From Symsagittifera roscoffensis (Eukaryota > Xenacoelomorpha > Acoela > Convolutidae), in assembly GCF_963678635.1 (NCBI RefSeq), contig NW_026970613.1, positions 32,618-96,617 of the forward strand: DNA of 64,000 nucleotides, in the 5' to 3' direction. The notes beneath the pieces were generated by a model, which saw only the letters and a program-made list of their open reading frames with translations, had not been told where the DNA came from and searched no databases. Below are positions 22,691-34,786 of the stretch, piece after piece. Position numbers and translations under genes: made by a program. Position 1 is the first letter of the stretch. Every line of letters begins with the position of its first letter.

Positions 22691-24539
22691 ACTATGCTAT
22701 TATTCGCTGTAGGTCATTTTTCACTTTTTGTGATGTGTCATTCTCAGTGTGGTTTCCACAGATTGTATTTAGGAGTTTTAAGAAAAGGATATTTATTACT
22801 ATTTTATAGGGCTAATTTTATTGATAGTATTATTGGTTTATAAATACTAGTTTAGAACTGGTTCCAGATGTTTGTCAGTCTACAATACTAAAAGTTTAAT
22901 TATCTAAAAATTTTATCACAAGTGACTAAAAATACAGGTGCTTTTACATATTTTAACGTTCGAAAACACAAATGGACCACAAAATCTTTGACAAGGTTTA
23001 ACTTCCATCACTAAAATAAAACAACAAAAATTTATTTACCTAGCTAATTTTTACTATAATACACTATGCTATATGCAACATTAGAAATTGATGTCGAAAA
23101 AAAACACTCACCTTTACATCTTCCACTTAAGCTTTTACAGTTTTAAAAAACTTGGTTGACAATCCAACAAATATAAACAATTTATACCAGAAAACCACAC
23201 AAAAGAAAATTAGTGTTGACTTAGTGTAGACGTTTCTAGATTCTGTTTATTGGATTTAGTAGCATATTCATAGATTTGTAATTTCATTACGTGGAATGAA
23301 ACTCATTCGTTTTATTCTAAATGTTAACTTTCAAAAACTTCAATTAAACTTGCCACAGCACAAGGCACAAGCAAAAGACTTCATGGCAAAATTCATTTAT
23401 CATTAATATCGGCCAGTACAATAAAACTAAATCAAAAATAAATTAAATATTTCAAGGTACAGATTTTAATCACAAAAGAAAAGTATTACCCTTTATCACT
23501 AAATTACTACCAATAAAGCAAATCTCAATAGTAAATTACAAATCAACCATAAACATACAAAAACAAATTAAGACTTTTTAACAATTTTTCCGAAGACTTT
23601 ATACACAGCCTCCATTTTTTCAAAATTTTACCCTATTTACAACTAGCAACGGAAAACCATTGTCTCATCCTTCATATTATTCTCCAATCAGCCAAGTCTA
23701 TCAATATAATGATGATCAGAGCACACAACGGTAATAAATGTCTGACCTTGATTTCAGACCAATTCATAAATACTTTAGAGTAACAATTTCCTCAATTAAA
23801 AATGCAAAGAACACAAATACAAACGTAATTGCGCTACTTCTATACAACAATTCACCATGCAAATCCATCAACATCCTCATTTCGGACTATTAAGATATTA
23901 CGAAACCAACTCAACATTATAATCTACTCAAAGAAAAATCATACCGAAAAAATATTATTTTAAAGCTACTAGATGTTTTTCAGTCTACAATACTTTGAAT
24001 TTGAGAAAACAAGTGACTAAAAAAACACAGGTTGTTTACCTGTTGAAACTTCCAAATTACAAAAACTAATAACAAAATTTTTCACAATGTTTAACTTCCA
24101 ACACGCAAATAAAACAACAGAAGTTTAGTTACAAGAAATGTAGAAAAACAAGAAAACTTTATATAAAAAATCCTATGTTATATGCAACATCAGAATTTGA
24201 TGTCGGAAAGATACACATACCATTAAATTTTCCACTTAAACCCTTCAAAGTTTTATAAGAAAAACATTGCGCCAAAAAAATACGATACATTAAAAGGATA
24301 AAGTAAACAGACTTGTATAGTATTCTTGAACCTTATGAAGTCAATTCGCCAGCTGAAAAAATCAGCAACCTAAAAGATCACATTTATAAATCAAGTCATT
24401 ATTTTTGCAAACGGCAAAACTCTTGAGATACAATTACAAGTGAGACCCGTAGAACCAATACAACTAATTCTCGCTAAAATCAACGGACAATACAATATTG
24501 TTCAACAGCCAATAATAACAGTGCATATAACCAAATGCG

Positions 24540-24990
24540 ATTAGATGAATTATCACGTCGTTTGACACAATTTTTCATTGGAAATCAATATTACGAATTT
24601 ATTAGACTGTTTTATGGCATCTCAATAGGACCAGCAGCTTTTTTTGCCTTCACGAGTGAAATTTTTACACCACTCACTAAATAAAAACGTTATCATGTAC
24701 TTAGATGATGTTTTCATACGATCACAAGCAAAACGAGAAAGGTTCAAAGTTTTAGATCGATTCACCAAAATTTTTTTTTATGAAAAAAGGAAAACAGCTC
24801 CGGATAAATCGCCTTTTTTCCTCATCCTTGTGAAGTTTCTCGGACATATTATTGAAAAAAATACAATCGCACCCTTAAAATTAAGATACGATGCAACCTT
24901 AAAACTTCAACCAGCATTTGACAAAGAGAAAAAGCAGCAGTTCATTGGAATGTTAAGTTTCTTAAGCAATTTTGTTGAAAAAATGTAATT
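24540..24990 (+). pseudogene. Reverse transcriptase core, family B, unit U1
   Basis: The region shows RLFYGISIGPAAFFAFTSEI and NVIMYLDDVFIRSQAKRE, where YLDD is the palm motif that holds two catalytic aspartates in reverse transcriptases. It is followed by KVLDRFTKIF and KTAPDKSPFFLILVKFLGHI, the palm end. This is diagnostic for Ty3/gypsy RT. It is a fossil. Confidence 0.85.
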
Positions 24991-25119
24991 AAATCTAAGA
25001 CCATTTTACACCTGACTACATCAACAAAACGATTTTGAAAAACCGTTGGAAAATCCAAAATTTTGATGAAAATGAAACACTTTTAGCCGAAAAATGTTGA
25101 ACACAATTTCAGATCCAAA

Positions 25120-25524
25120 CCGTTTTATGCAACGTGCGACGCATCAATTTTTGAATTTGGCGCAGCACTTCTATAATCAAATCGAAGCGCAAGCAAAATA
25201 ATTTGAATATCATCAAACTCAAGAGTTTTAACACAAGCAGAACTTAGACTCTTTATACTTATGAGAGAATTTACAGCTATAATATATACGTTAACAGAAG
25301 ATGAATTTCAATTCCTTGGATCAAAACATCCAACAGTTTCATTTACAGATCATAGACCCATAATATTCCTTTTTACACAAAAACCTACCCCGAACCATAG
25401 ACTATATAGATTTCAACTAATACTAAAAAGTTTCCAAATTTACACAAATTTTTGGATAGCAGGAAAAAATCTGCCTTTAATGAACACAATTAGTAGAAAC
25501 ACACCATCAGAATTACTTACCTGA
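25120..25524 (+). pseudogene. RNase H fragment, family B, unit U1
   Basis: Near 25,135 the bases encode a CDAS-like block. The open stretch 25,261-25,524 then gives REFTAIIYTLTEDEFQFLGS and SFTDHRPIIFLFTQKPTPNH, the end of a Ty3/gypsy RNase H, and TISRNTPSELL at the domain end. It is a diverged relative of the family A domain. Confidence 0.75.
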
Positions 25525-26237
25525 AAGAAATACAAAAAAAATTAATCTTTTTTCTTGATAAAGACGAAACATCACCACAATTAGAATAAAAATATGCAGT
25601 CCAAATTGACTCTGATAATAAACAATGAAATCAGCTGAAACACATTCTACGTTAGTTAAAATGTCAAATCAATCATAACAATTTTTTCAAAAAAGGAAAC
25701 AACAAAATTAAACCTAAACAACATAATTAAACCTATACATGTACCATTCATCATGAATAAAAAACAATACACAATTAAAATCCATAAGCAAACCTACAAA
25801 AGAAAAAAAACGTTCCCAAAAACAAAAAAGTAGACCTATTAGAAGCCATAATGTATGCTAGACTATTAGAAAAAAAACACTATCAATTAATATTTGATTC
25901 AAAAGACTTAGTTCATAACATACCTTTACCAATCCAAGAAATCCAAAATCTCTTCTTCAATGCACAGTCATCTTAACAACTGATTTGATGAAGAAATATC
26001 AAAATCTTGACCCTATAACACGTTATGAAAATCTTTAAAAACTAAGCCGGCAAAAACCGATCTAAAAATTTAGGATTAGGAGATAAAACACTACTCAGAT
26101 ATTTTTGCAAATTTACTTTCGCCGCATTAAACAAAAACAGCGACATGTTAGAATGTCCTTACCCAGAATTGAAATCTTTGAAATTACCCTGTTTTTCCTT
26201 AGGTCTAATATAAAAGGCATTTCACAAATTACCTTCA

Positions 26238-26552
26238 TTGAAGACAAAAAGACGTACAGGTTCAGACAAAACATACTCTAACTTCGCCAAAAATTTTATT
26301 TTTCCAAATCAACCAACTTGGATAAAAATACTTCGATATGACGGTATTACGTGGCAGTTAAAAGAACCCTTCCCTTTTCAGAAACAAATAGCGGCAAAAC
26401 AAGACTTTAAAGGACAAAAATCCACAAATACAAAAGTCCACCTTTACCCCTTTTCAGAAGGAAGGAAATTCATACATCATGGTTATAGTTCACGAATTGT
26501 AATAGTAATTACGTACAAAATTTTTACTTCTCAAAATTTAGATGTAGCATGA
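26238..26552 (+). pseudogene. Integrase head, family B, unit U1, ending at the A junction
   Basis: RRTGSDKTYSNFAKNFIFPN and LRYDGITWQLKEPFPFQKQI match the zinc-binding N-terminal region of Ty3/gypsy integrase. The frame runs a few codons into reversed family A sequence (ending SQNLDVA), because the fusion at 26,541 falls within it. In unit U4 the B sequence goes on past this point, so the end here is a rearrangement edge, not a natural end. Confidence 0.8.
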
Positions 26553-29500
26553 ACCATCGGGTAAATTAGTAACAGTTTTAATGATTGATCAAACTTTTTT
26601 TGGTTATTTTGAGGATGCTGAAAGTTGAAAAATGTGAGAAATTTTTGTTTTTCGTTTGTATATTTCCAAATTTGAAATGTAAAATTATAACGAGATGTTT
26701 TTTGGAAAAAATCTCTTTTTCAATTAGAATCGTTTGTAATATTATTAACGGATAACTCTTCATTACCAATTGTCAATTGACAAATGTTTAGTAGCTTTAA
26801 AATGTTATTTACTTTAAATGATCTTTCTTCAGCTAGAAAAATTCTTGCATTTGTTTCGCAATATCCTAGAAAACCTAGGGGTAATGTGATTTTGTATATT
26901 GAGTTGTTGTATACGTGTTAAGCATTTATATCTGACTTTTTATATCTTTTCTAAATTTAATGGATGGGATTGTTACTCTAAAAAACTTATAGATTGGTTC
27001 AAGTTCAAGGTCAGACATGCATAGCTGTTGTCTATTTTGATCAACCTTGTATTGATGTACTAGATTTATAGAAAAGTTATAATCACTTCCGGATAAATGT
27101 TTCAAATGTTTGCGTTGTTGATTGTGTTGAGGGTAAATTTTTGACAAAAATTGCGGGCTGTTTTTATATTCTTTGAAAGAAAATTAGAGAAATGTTGTTA
27201 TTTTTTTTCTTATACTTGTATTTTACATGTAATTCGCTATTCAAATCATTAATAATGTGAATTTGTTTGGTAATAAACGGTATTTCAACGAAATTGTAAT
27301 TATTACCTGTGATATGGAATGTTTGTTTGAAGGGTCCGTTTAAAAGCTTAACTTGTTCCATTGTTCGGTTCGGAATAAAGTTTAATTGTAATTTTCTAAA
27401 ATTTGCAAGACTTGATCCTTGCGCTGTGGCTAATTTAATCGAAGTTTTCAAAAGTGATAGTCTTGGGTGTATAATTTGGATTTCTGTCCATGTGGGGATG
27501 TTTATTAATTTTGATTATGCTCCTGAATCAATTAGAAAATCAATTTCGAGGTCTGGTGATTAAAAATCTTTACTCTTTGGACTCTCTAAGAGAATTGGAA
27601 TTGGCCAAACTTTTTGTTTAGATCGTTTTAATTCAATTGTTGTGTTTTGATGTACATTTTTCTTTTTTGAACTGTTTATTAACTCGTGGAATGTAATTTG
27701 TTTGTTTTTGGCTATCGTTTGGCTTTTCGAGATTAGAAATGCTTGCATTATTTTGATTTTAATTCTAATCGATTGTTGTTTCATATTCGTTGTCGACTTG
27801 AAGCATGTTCCTTAAAAGCGTATTTTCTGGTTCGCTTTCGTCGTTCGTGGTTTCGCAATGAATCTGACTGGATTGTAATTCTTTTTTTTCTGTATCGTCA
27901 ATACCGGGAGGGTCTGGTTGATTTTCTTCTCTTTGGGTAGTTGTTGTTTCGATTCCTGGAGTTATCAAGGGAACCTTTTTTGTTATTGTTGTAATTTGGT
28001 CTAATGTTGGAGTAATTTCGTGGTCTATTATTAGAATAATTTCGATTTCTTTTGTTTGAATAATTTCGATTTTGATTAAATGAGGAGTTTCTTGAACAAA
28101 CATTATAAAAGTATCTGTTCCGCGAGTTTGAGGAGGAACAATTTCTATTATAGTTTGGTTAATTGCTTCTGTTTGAGTTTGATCTCGAATACTTTATGCG
28201 ATACTGATTGTTGCGACTATTCAATCTGCTATATCTTTTTGCAATTTATTGTGATTTTCTTCTGTCTGCGGAACTTCCGCGAATATTATTTCGGTAAAGT
28301 GATTGTTGTCTATAATTAAAGTAGCTGTCTGCAAGGGGTTTTCCTAAGCTTTTGTTACTGTGAATGTTTTTTTTTGGTAGATTTTGACCTTTTTTCATAA
28401 ATTTATTTAGTTCTCCATGTTTCTGTAGTTTGTTTTGATTATCCTGTTTTTTTGTTTGCATTCTGCAATGCTATTTCCATATCTACAACAATAGTGCACA
28501 AATTTTTTGATTGATGGTTTACCTTTGAAATTTGAATTCTTTTCGTAGATATTTGAAAATTGAGTGAATTCTTCTGCTAACTCAATGTCAGAATCATGAC
28601 TATAATTTATTTGTGAAGTTGTTGACTGAATATTGTTTAAATACTGTAGTTTTAACTTTTCGGTTTCTTCTATTTTCATAGTAATTTCATCTTGTTCTAG
28701 TTTATCCACTAGTTTTTGGAAATCTAATTAGAGTTCTCAAAATGATGATGGATGTGATGCTCCTTTTTCGCAATTTTCTGTAGTTGTTGTGTTAGAGTCA
28801 TCATTAGGACTTCTGTTTTTTTCGTGTCTTCGTAACCATGCGTGTTATGGGATTGTGCTTTTCTTAATAATGTTTCAACTCTAACTGCGAGTTGTTTGAT
28901 TGTCTCGCTGGGGAGTCTACGAATTTCATTGCATAGATCTCTTTGATGTCGAACAGAGTCGAACATATCAGAGTGCAACAGTTTTGAACACTCTTGTGTC
29001 AATCTTTTCCTGTCTGATTTAATGTCTATAGGTAAAACTGAAAACTGAAAACCATTTTGTAGTCTGAGTCTTCAGGGTCTGTTCCTGTGAACATCTTTAA
29101 TCGTTTATTTGAAGATGTAGATGATCCACCCATAAAGTATGGATCCATAGTAATTTCGATTGAATCTGCCGCATTTGGTAATTGAAAAATTAAGTTGGGT
29201 TTTTGTGATTTCATGTTGTTGTGAATAGTATGGTAATGGGATTTAGTTTTGCATTTGATTTGGTTTGGTAATTCTGTGTATTCATAGGGTTTTGTGATTG
29301 GAAAATTATTTTTGTATGAGGCTGAATTTTGTCTCGGAGGAAAGGGTTGTCTTGATTGTCGTCTTTGTTCACAACGTGTATAAGATTCAATAATAGCTGG
29401 TTAAAAAATAAGATCTGTTTGATCAATGTTCCAATTATTTTTCCGTGGATTATTATTAGAATGTTGTTGGTTTTAATTGAAGTAGTCCTCATCTTCTGAA

Positions 29501-30502
29501 TAGTTTGATTGATTTTTTTTGAGTTGTTTGTGTGTTATATTTTTGTTTTTGATATTTTTGTTTTGTTAAAAAAAGTGATAATTTTTACTATGATCTGTTG
29601 TAGTTCGTTGTTGTTCATTGTAGAAAACTGAGTGGTAGGCTTGTTGCGGTATCTTCTGGTGGAAACATTGTTTTTGTGATTGATTTTGATTGTTTATGAA
29701 AGGAGGGTTTTGTTATTGGTCTTTTTGCACAAAAAAATTGTAACTGTGATCTGAAAAATTATTTCGATTTGAAGTTTTGGTTGTTTGATCTCCGTGTTTT
29801 TGTTATTGGTCTATATGTCTGGTAATCTATTTGTAAATATTTTGGGGCAACAGTTGGTTTTACTGTTAATTGGATAGTTGTCTGTGGAACTGGAGTGTTT
29901 TTTTATGTGGTGTTGTAAGTGTAAAATGAATAGGAGAAATGGGATGATTTCCTCGTCAATAAAGTACTGGGGTTTGAATATCTTGTTGTGTAAGGTTTTT
30001 TGTCAATTAAGTGTTTTTTGTGTGTTGATGAATGTGGAGTTCAAACTATTATTTCCTGTTCTTTTGTTGAACCTTGTAATATAATTTAAAAGTTGTGCAT
30101 CAATAGTGAGTGGAGTAACTCTTACATAATCTTTGAGTACAGAAATAGTGGTAATTTCTGCACAGTATATAAGTTGTTAAATTAATAAGAGAAGGATGAG
30201 ACCAATCAGGGTCCCAAACATGATCTGTTTGATAGGCGAGTATAGTTCCATCGTCTGAAGTCTGTGGTCGAAATTTTTTTTCTTGATGTCGAAATGAAAT
30301 CTTTTTTGTAAAAAAAAATAATCAATTAAAAACTATGCTATTATTCGCTGTAGGTCATTTTTCACTTTTTGTGATGTGTCAGTCTCAGTGTGGTTTCCAC
30401 AGATTGTTTTTAGGAGTTTTAAGAAAAGGATAGTTTTTAATATTTTAAAGGGCTAATTTTATTAATAATGTTATTGGTTTATAAATACTAGTTTAGAACT
30501 GG
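26541..30502 (-). mobile_element. Family A fragment, unit U1 (RT start to leader)
   Basis: On the - strand the order is leader, gag N-terminus (about 29,026-30,300), gag helical part (28,724-29,002, with NEIRRLPSETIKQLAVRVET), nucleocapsid (28,407-28,709, with VHYCCRYGNSIAECKQKN), the low-complexity tail (27,765-28,103), protease (about 27,400-27,570), linker (26,926-27,147) and the RT start. It matches unit U0 closely. It has about ten or more breaks. Confidence 0.85.
28407..29002 (-). pseudogene. gag helical and nucleocapsid pieces, family A, unit U1
   Basis: Two open pieces cover the middle of gag. One (28,724-29,002) reads NEIRRLPSETIKQLAVRVET and KTEVLMMTLTQQLQKIAKKE, the amphipathic helical part of a Ty3/gypsy capsid. 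The other (28,407-28,709) has DKLEQDEITMKIEETEKLKL and a degenerate CCHC-like motif HYCCRYGNSIAEC. Together they show the gag assignment is sound. They are parts of a broken element. Confidence 0.75.
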
Positions 30503-32176
30503 TTCCAGATGTTTGTCAGTCTACAAGAGTAAACGTTGAATTATCTAAAATTTTTATCACAAGTGACTAAAAACACAGGTTTTTTACATATTTAAACTTT
30601 CAAAAACACAAATGGACTACAAAATCTTCGAGAATGTCTAACTTCCATCACTAAAATAAAACAACAGAAATTTAAATACCTAGCTAATTTTTTACTATAA
30701 CACACTATGCTATATGCAACATTAGAAATTGATGTCGGAAAAAAAAACACTCACCTTTACATCTTCCACTTAAGCTTTTACAGTTTTAAAAATCTTGGTT
30801 GACAATCCAACAAATATAAACAATTTATACCAGAAAACCACACAAAAGAAAATTAGTGTTGACTTAGTGTAGACGTTTCTAGATTCTGTTTATTGGATTT
30901 AGTAGCATATTCATAGATTTGTAATTTCATTGCGTGGAATGAAACTCATTCGTTTTATTCTAAATGTTAACTTTCAAAAACTTCAAGAAAACTTGCCACA
31001 GCACAAGGCACATGCAAAACAATTCATGGCAAAATTCATTTATCATTAATATCGGCCAGTACAATAAAACTAAATCAAAAATAAATTAAATATTTCAAGG
31101 TACAGATTTTAATCACAAAAGAAAAGTATTACCCTTTATCACTAAATTAATACCAATAAAGCAAATCTCAATAGTAAATTACAAATCAACCATAAACATA
31201 CAAAAACAAATTAAGACTTTTTAACAATTTTTCCGAAGACTTTATACACAGCCTCCATTTTTTCAAAATTTTACCCTATTTACAACTAGCAACGGAAAAC
31301 CATTGTCTCATCCTTCATATTATTCTCCAATCAGCCAAGTCTATCAATATAATGATGATCAGAACTCACAACGGTAATAAATGTCTGACCTTGATTTCAG
31401 ACCAATTCATAAATAATTTAGAGTAACAATTTCCTCTATTAAATATGAAAAGAACGCAAATACAAACGTAATTGCGCTACTTCTATACAACAATTCACCA
31501 TGCAAATCCACCACCATCCTCATTTCGGACTATTAAGATATTACGAAACCAACTCAACGTTATAACCTACTCAAAGAAAAATCATACCGAAAAAATATTA
31601 TTTTAAAGCTACTTGATGTTTTTCAGTCTACAATACTTTGAATTTGAGAAAACAAGTGACTAAAAAAACCCAGGTTGTTTACCTATTGAAACTTCCAAAT
31701 TACAAAAACTAATAACAAAATTTTTCACAATGTTTAATTTCCAACACGCAAATAAAACAACAGAAGTTTAGTTACAAGAAATGTAGAAAAACAAGAAAAC
31801 TTTATATAAAAAATCCTATGTTATATGCAACATCAGAATTTGATGTCGGAAAGATACACATACCATTAAGTTTTCCACTTAAACCCTTCAAAGTTTTATA
31901 AGAAAAACATTGCGCCAAAAAATACGATACATTACCAAGATAAAGTGAACAGACTTGTATAGTATTCTTGAACCTTATGAAGTCAATTCGCCAGCTGAAA
32001 AAATCAGCAACCTAAAAGATCACATTTATAAATCAAGTCATTATTTTTGCAAACGGCAAAACTCTTGAGATACAATTACAAGTGAGACCCGTAGAGTCAA
32101 TACAATTAATTCACACTAAAATCAACGGACAATACAATATTGTTCAACAGCCGATATTAACAGTGCATATTACCAA

Positions 32177-32419
32177 ATGCCATTAGATGAATTATCACGT
32201 CGTTCGACACAATTTTTCATTGGAAATCAAAAATGCGAATTTATTAGACTGTTCTATGGCATCTCAATAGGACCAGCAGCTTTTTTTGCCTTCACGAGTA
32301 AAATTTTTACACCACTCACTAAAAAAAACGTTATCATGTACTTAGATGATATTTTCATACAATCACAAGCAAAACGAGAAAGGTTCAAAGTTTTAGATCA
32401 AATCACCAAGTTTTTTTGA
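32177..32419 (+). pseudogene. Reverse transcriptase core, family B, unit U2
   Basis: The 80-codon stretch has RLFYGISIGPAAFFAFTSKI and NVIMYLDDIFIQSQAKRERF. The translated product is identical to those at 36,733-36,975 and 43,126-43,368, which is unexpected for independently decaying fossils and points to recent DNA duplication. YLDD identifies the palm of reverse transcriptase. Confidence 0.85.
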
Positions 32420-32607
32420 ATGAAAAAAGGAAAGCAGCTCCGGATAAATCGCCTTTTTTTCTCATCCTTGTGAAGTTTCTCGGACACATTATTGAAAAAA
32501 ATACAATCGCACCCTTAAAATTAAGATAAGATGCTACCTTAAAACTTCAACCAGCATTTGATAAAGAGAAAAAGCAACAGTTCATTGGAATGTTAAGTTT
32601 CTTAAGC

Positions 32608-33905
32608 AATTTTGTTGAAAAAATGTAATTAAATCTAAGACCATTTTACACCTTACAACATCAACAAAACAATTTTTTTTAAAAACGTTGGAAAATCCAA
32701 AATTTTGATGAAAATGAAACGTTTTTAGCCGATTAAATGTTGAACACGATTTCAGATCCAAACCGTTTTATGCAACGTGCGACGCATCAATGTTTGAATT
32801 TGGCGCAGCACTTCTATAATCAAATCGAAGCGCAAGCAAAATAATTTTAATATCATCAAACTCAAGAGCTTTAACACAAGCAGAACTTAGACTCTTTATA
32901 CTTATAAGAGAATTTATAGCTATATTATATACGTTAACAGAAGATGAATTTCAATTCCTTGGATCAAAATAACCAACAGTTTTATTTACATATCAAAAAC
33001 CCATAATATTCCTATTTACACAAAAACCTAACCCGAACCATAGACTATATAGATTTCAACTAATACTAAAAAAGTTTCAAAATTTACACACAATTTTGGA
33101 TAGCAGGAAAAAATCCGCCTTTACTGGACACAATTAGTAGAAACACACCATCAGAATTACTTACCAGAAAGAAATACAACAAAAAATTAATTGGAATAAA
33201 AATATGCAGTCCAAATTGCTTCTGATAATAAACAATGAAATCACCTGAAACACATATGCAATTTTGTTGAAAAAATGTAATTAAATCTAAGACCATTTTA
33301 CACCTTACAACATCAACAAAACAATTTTTTTTAAAAACGTTGGAAAATCCAAAATTTTGATGAAAATGAAACGTTTCTAGCCGATTAAATGTTGAACACG
33401 ATTTCAGATCCAAACCGTTTTATGCAACGTGCGACGCATCAATGTTTGAATTTGGCGCAGCACTTCTATAATCAAATCGAAGCGCAAGCAAAATAATTTT
33501 AATATCATCAAACTCAAGAGCTTTAACACAAGCAGAACTTAGACTCTTTATACTTATAAGAGAATTTATAGCTATATTATATACGTTAACAGAAGATGAA
33601 TTTCAATTCCTTGGATCAAAATAACCAACAGTTTTATTTACATATCAAAAACCCATAATATTCCTATTTACACAAAAACCTAACCCGAACCATAGACTAT
33701 ATAGATTTCAACTAATACTAAAAAAGTTTCAAAATTTACACAAAATTTTGGATAGCAGGAAAAAATCCGCCTTTACTGGACACAATTAGTAGAAACACAC
33801 CATCAAAATTACTTACCAGAAAGAAATACAACAAAAAATTAATTAGAATAAAAATATGCAGTCCAAATTGCTTCTGATAATAAACAATGAAATCACCTGA
33901 AACAC
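32608..33905 (+). repeat. Tandem duplication of about 650 bp (RNase H region), unit U2
   Basis: Positions 32,608-33,257 and 33,258-33,905 are near-identical direct repeats, both starting gcaattttgttgaaaaaatg. They carry the end of RT and the RNase H region of family B. Only a few base differences are seen, so the duplication is recent compared with the decay of the element. Confidence 0.9.
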
Positions 33906-34408
33906 ATTCTACGTTATTTAAAATTTCAAATCAATCATAACAATTTTGATTAAAAAGGAAACAACATAATTAAACCTATACCATATTCATCATGAATAAA
34001 AAAACAATACACAATTAAAATCCATAAACAAACCTACAAAATAAAAAAAGCGTTCCCAAAAACAAAAAAGTAGACCTATTAGAAGCCATAATTTATGCTA
34101 GACTATTACAAAAAAACACTATTAATTAATATTTGATTCAAAAGACTTAGTTCATAACATACCTTTACCAATTCAAGAAATCCAAAATCTCTTCTGCGAC
34201 GCACAGTCATCTTAACAACTGATTTGATGAAAAAATATCAAAATCTTGACCCTATAACACGTTATAATATCTTTACAAAACTAAGCCCGCAAAAACCGAT
34301 CTAAAAAATTTAGGATTAGGAGAAAAAACACTACTCAGATATTTTTGCAAATTTACTTTCGCCGCATTAAACAAAAACAGCGACATGTTAGAATGTCATT
34401 AACCAGAA

Positions 34409-34786
34409 TTGAAATCATTGAAACTACCCTGTTTTTCTTTAGATCTAATATTAAAAGCATTTCACAAATTACCTTCATTGAAGACAAAAAGACGTACAGG
34501 TTCAGACAAAACATACTCTAACTTCGCCAAAAATTTTATTTTTCCAAATCAACCAACTTGGATGAAAGTACTTCGATATGACTGTATTACGTGGCAGTTA
34601 AAAAAACCCTTCCCTTATCAAAAACAAACAGCAGCGAAACAAGACTTTAAAGGACAAAAATTGTATTTTAAAAATACAAAAGTCCACATTTACCCCTCTA
34701 CAGAAGGAAGGAATTTCATACATTATGGTAATAGTATACGAATTGTAATAGTAATTACATACAAAATTTTTACTTCTCAAAGTTTA
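34409..34786 (+). pseudogene. Integrase head, family B, unit U2
   Basis: LKAFHKLPSLKTKRRTGSDK, TYSNFAKNFIFPNQPTWMKV and LRYDCITWQLKKPFPYQKQT show the zinc-binding head of a Ty3/gypsy integrase, including the Cys in YDCI. The last codons of the open frame lie in family A sequence across the fusion point. Confidence 0.8.

Larger units (their letters stand above)
14705..22860 (-). mobile_element. Family A Ty3/gypsy element, unit U0 (longest reversed copy)
   Basis: Read on the - strand this runs leader (22,860-22,690), gag (22,690-19,200, with an internal tandem duplication), protease, linker, RT, RNase H and integrase (to 14,705). The third ORF is not present. It aligns with 2,200-9,280 of copy A1. 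It carries more than ten breaks but keeps several long open pieces, such as the protease-linker stretch of 284 codons. On the + strand it is T-rich and C-poor, opposite to the flanking B pieces. Confidence 0.85.
22861..26540 (+). mobile_element. Family B Ty3/gypsy fragment, unit U1
   Basis: This + strand piece holds RT start, protease, linker, a second RT start, RT core (24,540-24,990), RNase H (about 25,120-25,524) and the integrase head (26,238-26,540). The order shows that the first RT piece is an extra duplicate. It is fused at both ends to reversed family A sequence. It is broken in more than ten places. Confidence 0.85.
30503..34786 (+). mobile_element. Family B Ty3/gypsy fragment, unit U2
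   Basis: The layout is as in unit U1: RT start, protease, linker, RT start, RT core (32,177-32,500), RNase H (about 32,770-33,140), an extra tandem copy of the RNase H region (33,258-33,905), and the integrase head (34,409-34,786). Sequence from 30,503 to 32,600 is close to 22,861-25,000. It is broken in more than ten places. Confidence 0.85.

Noticed and set aside
29878-30084. + strand ORFs MSVELECFFMWCCKCKMNRR and relatives at 35,715 and 42,109
   Set aside because: They are the complement of the gag N-terminal region in the reversed A pieces. Their repetition follows from the repeated units, not from a Cys-rich gene family.
33084-33413. - strand ORF of 109 codons
   Set aside because: It is opposite the tandemly duplicated B RNase H region and crosses the duplication joint, so it is not a gene.
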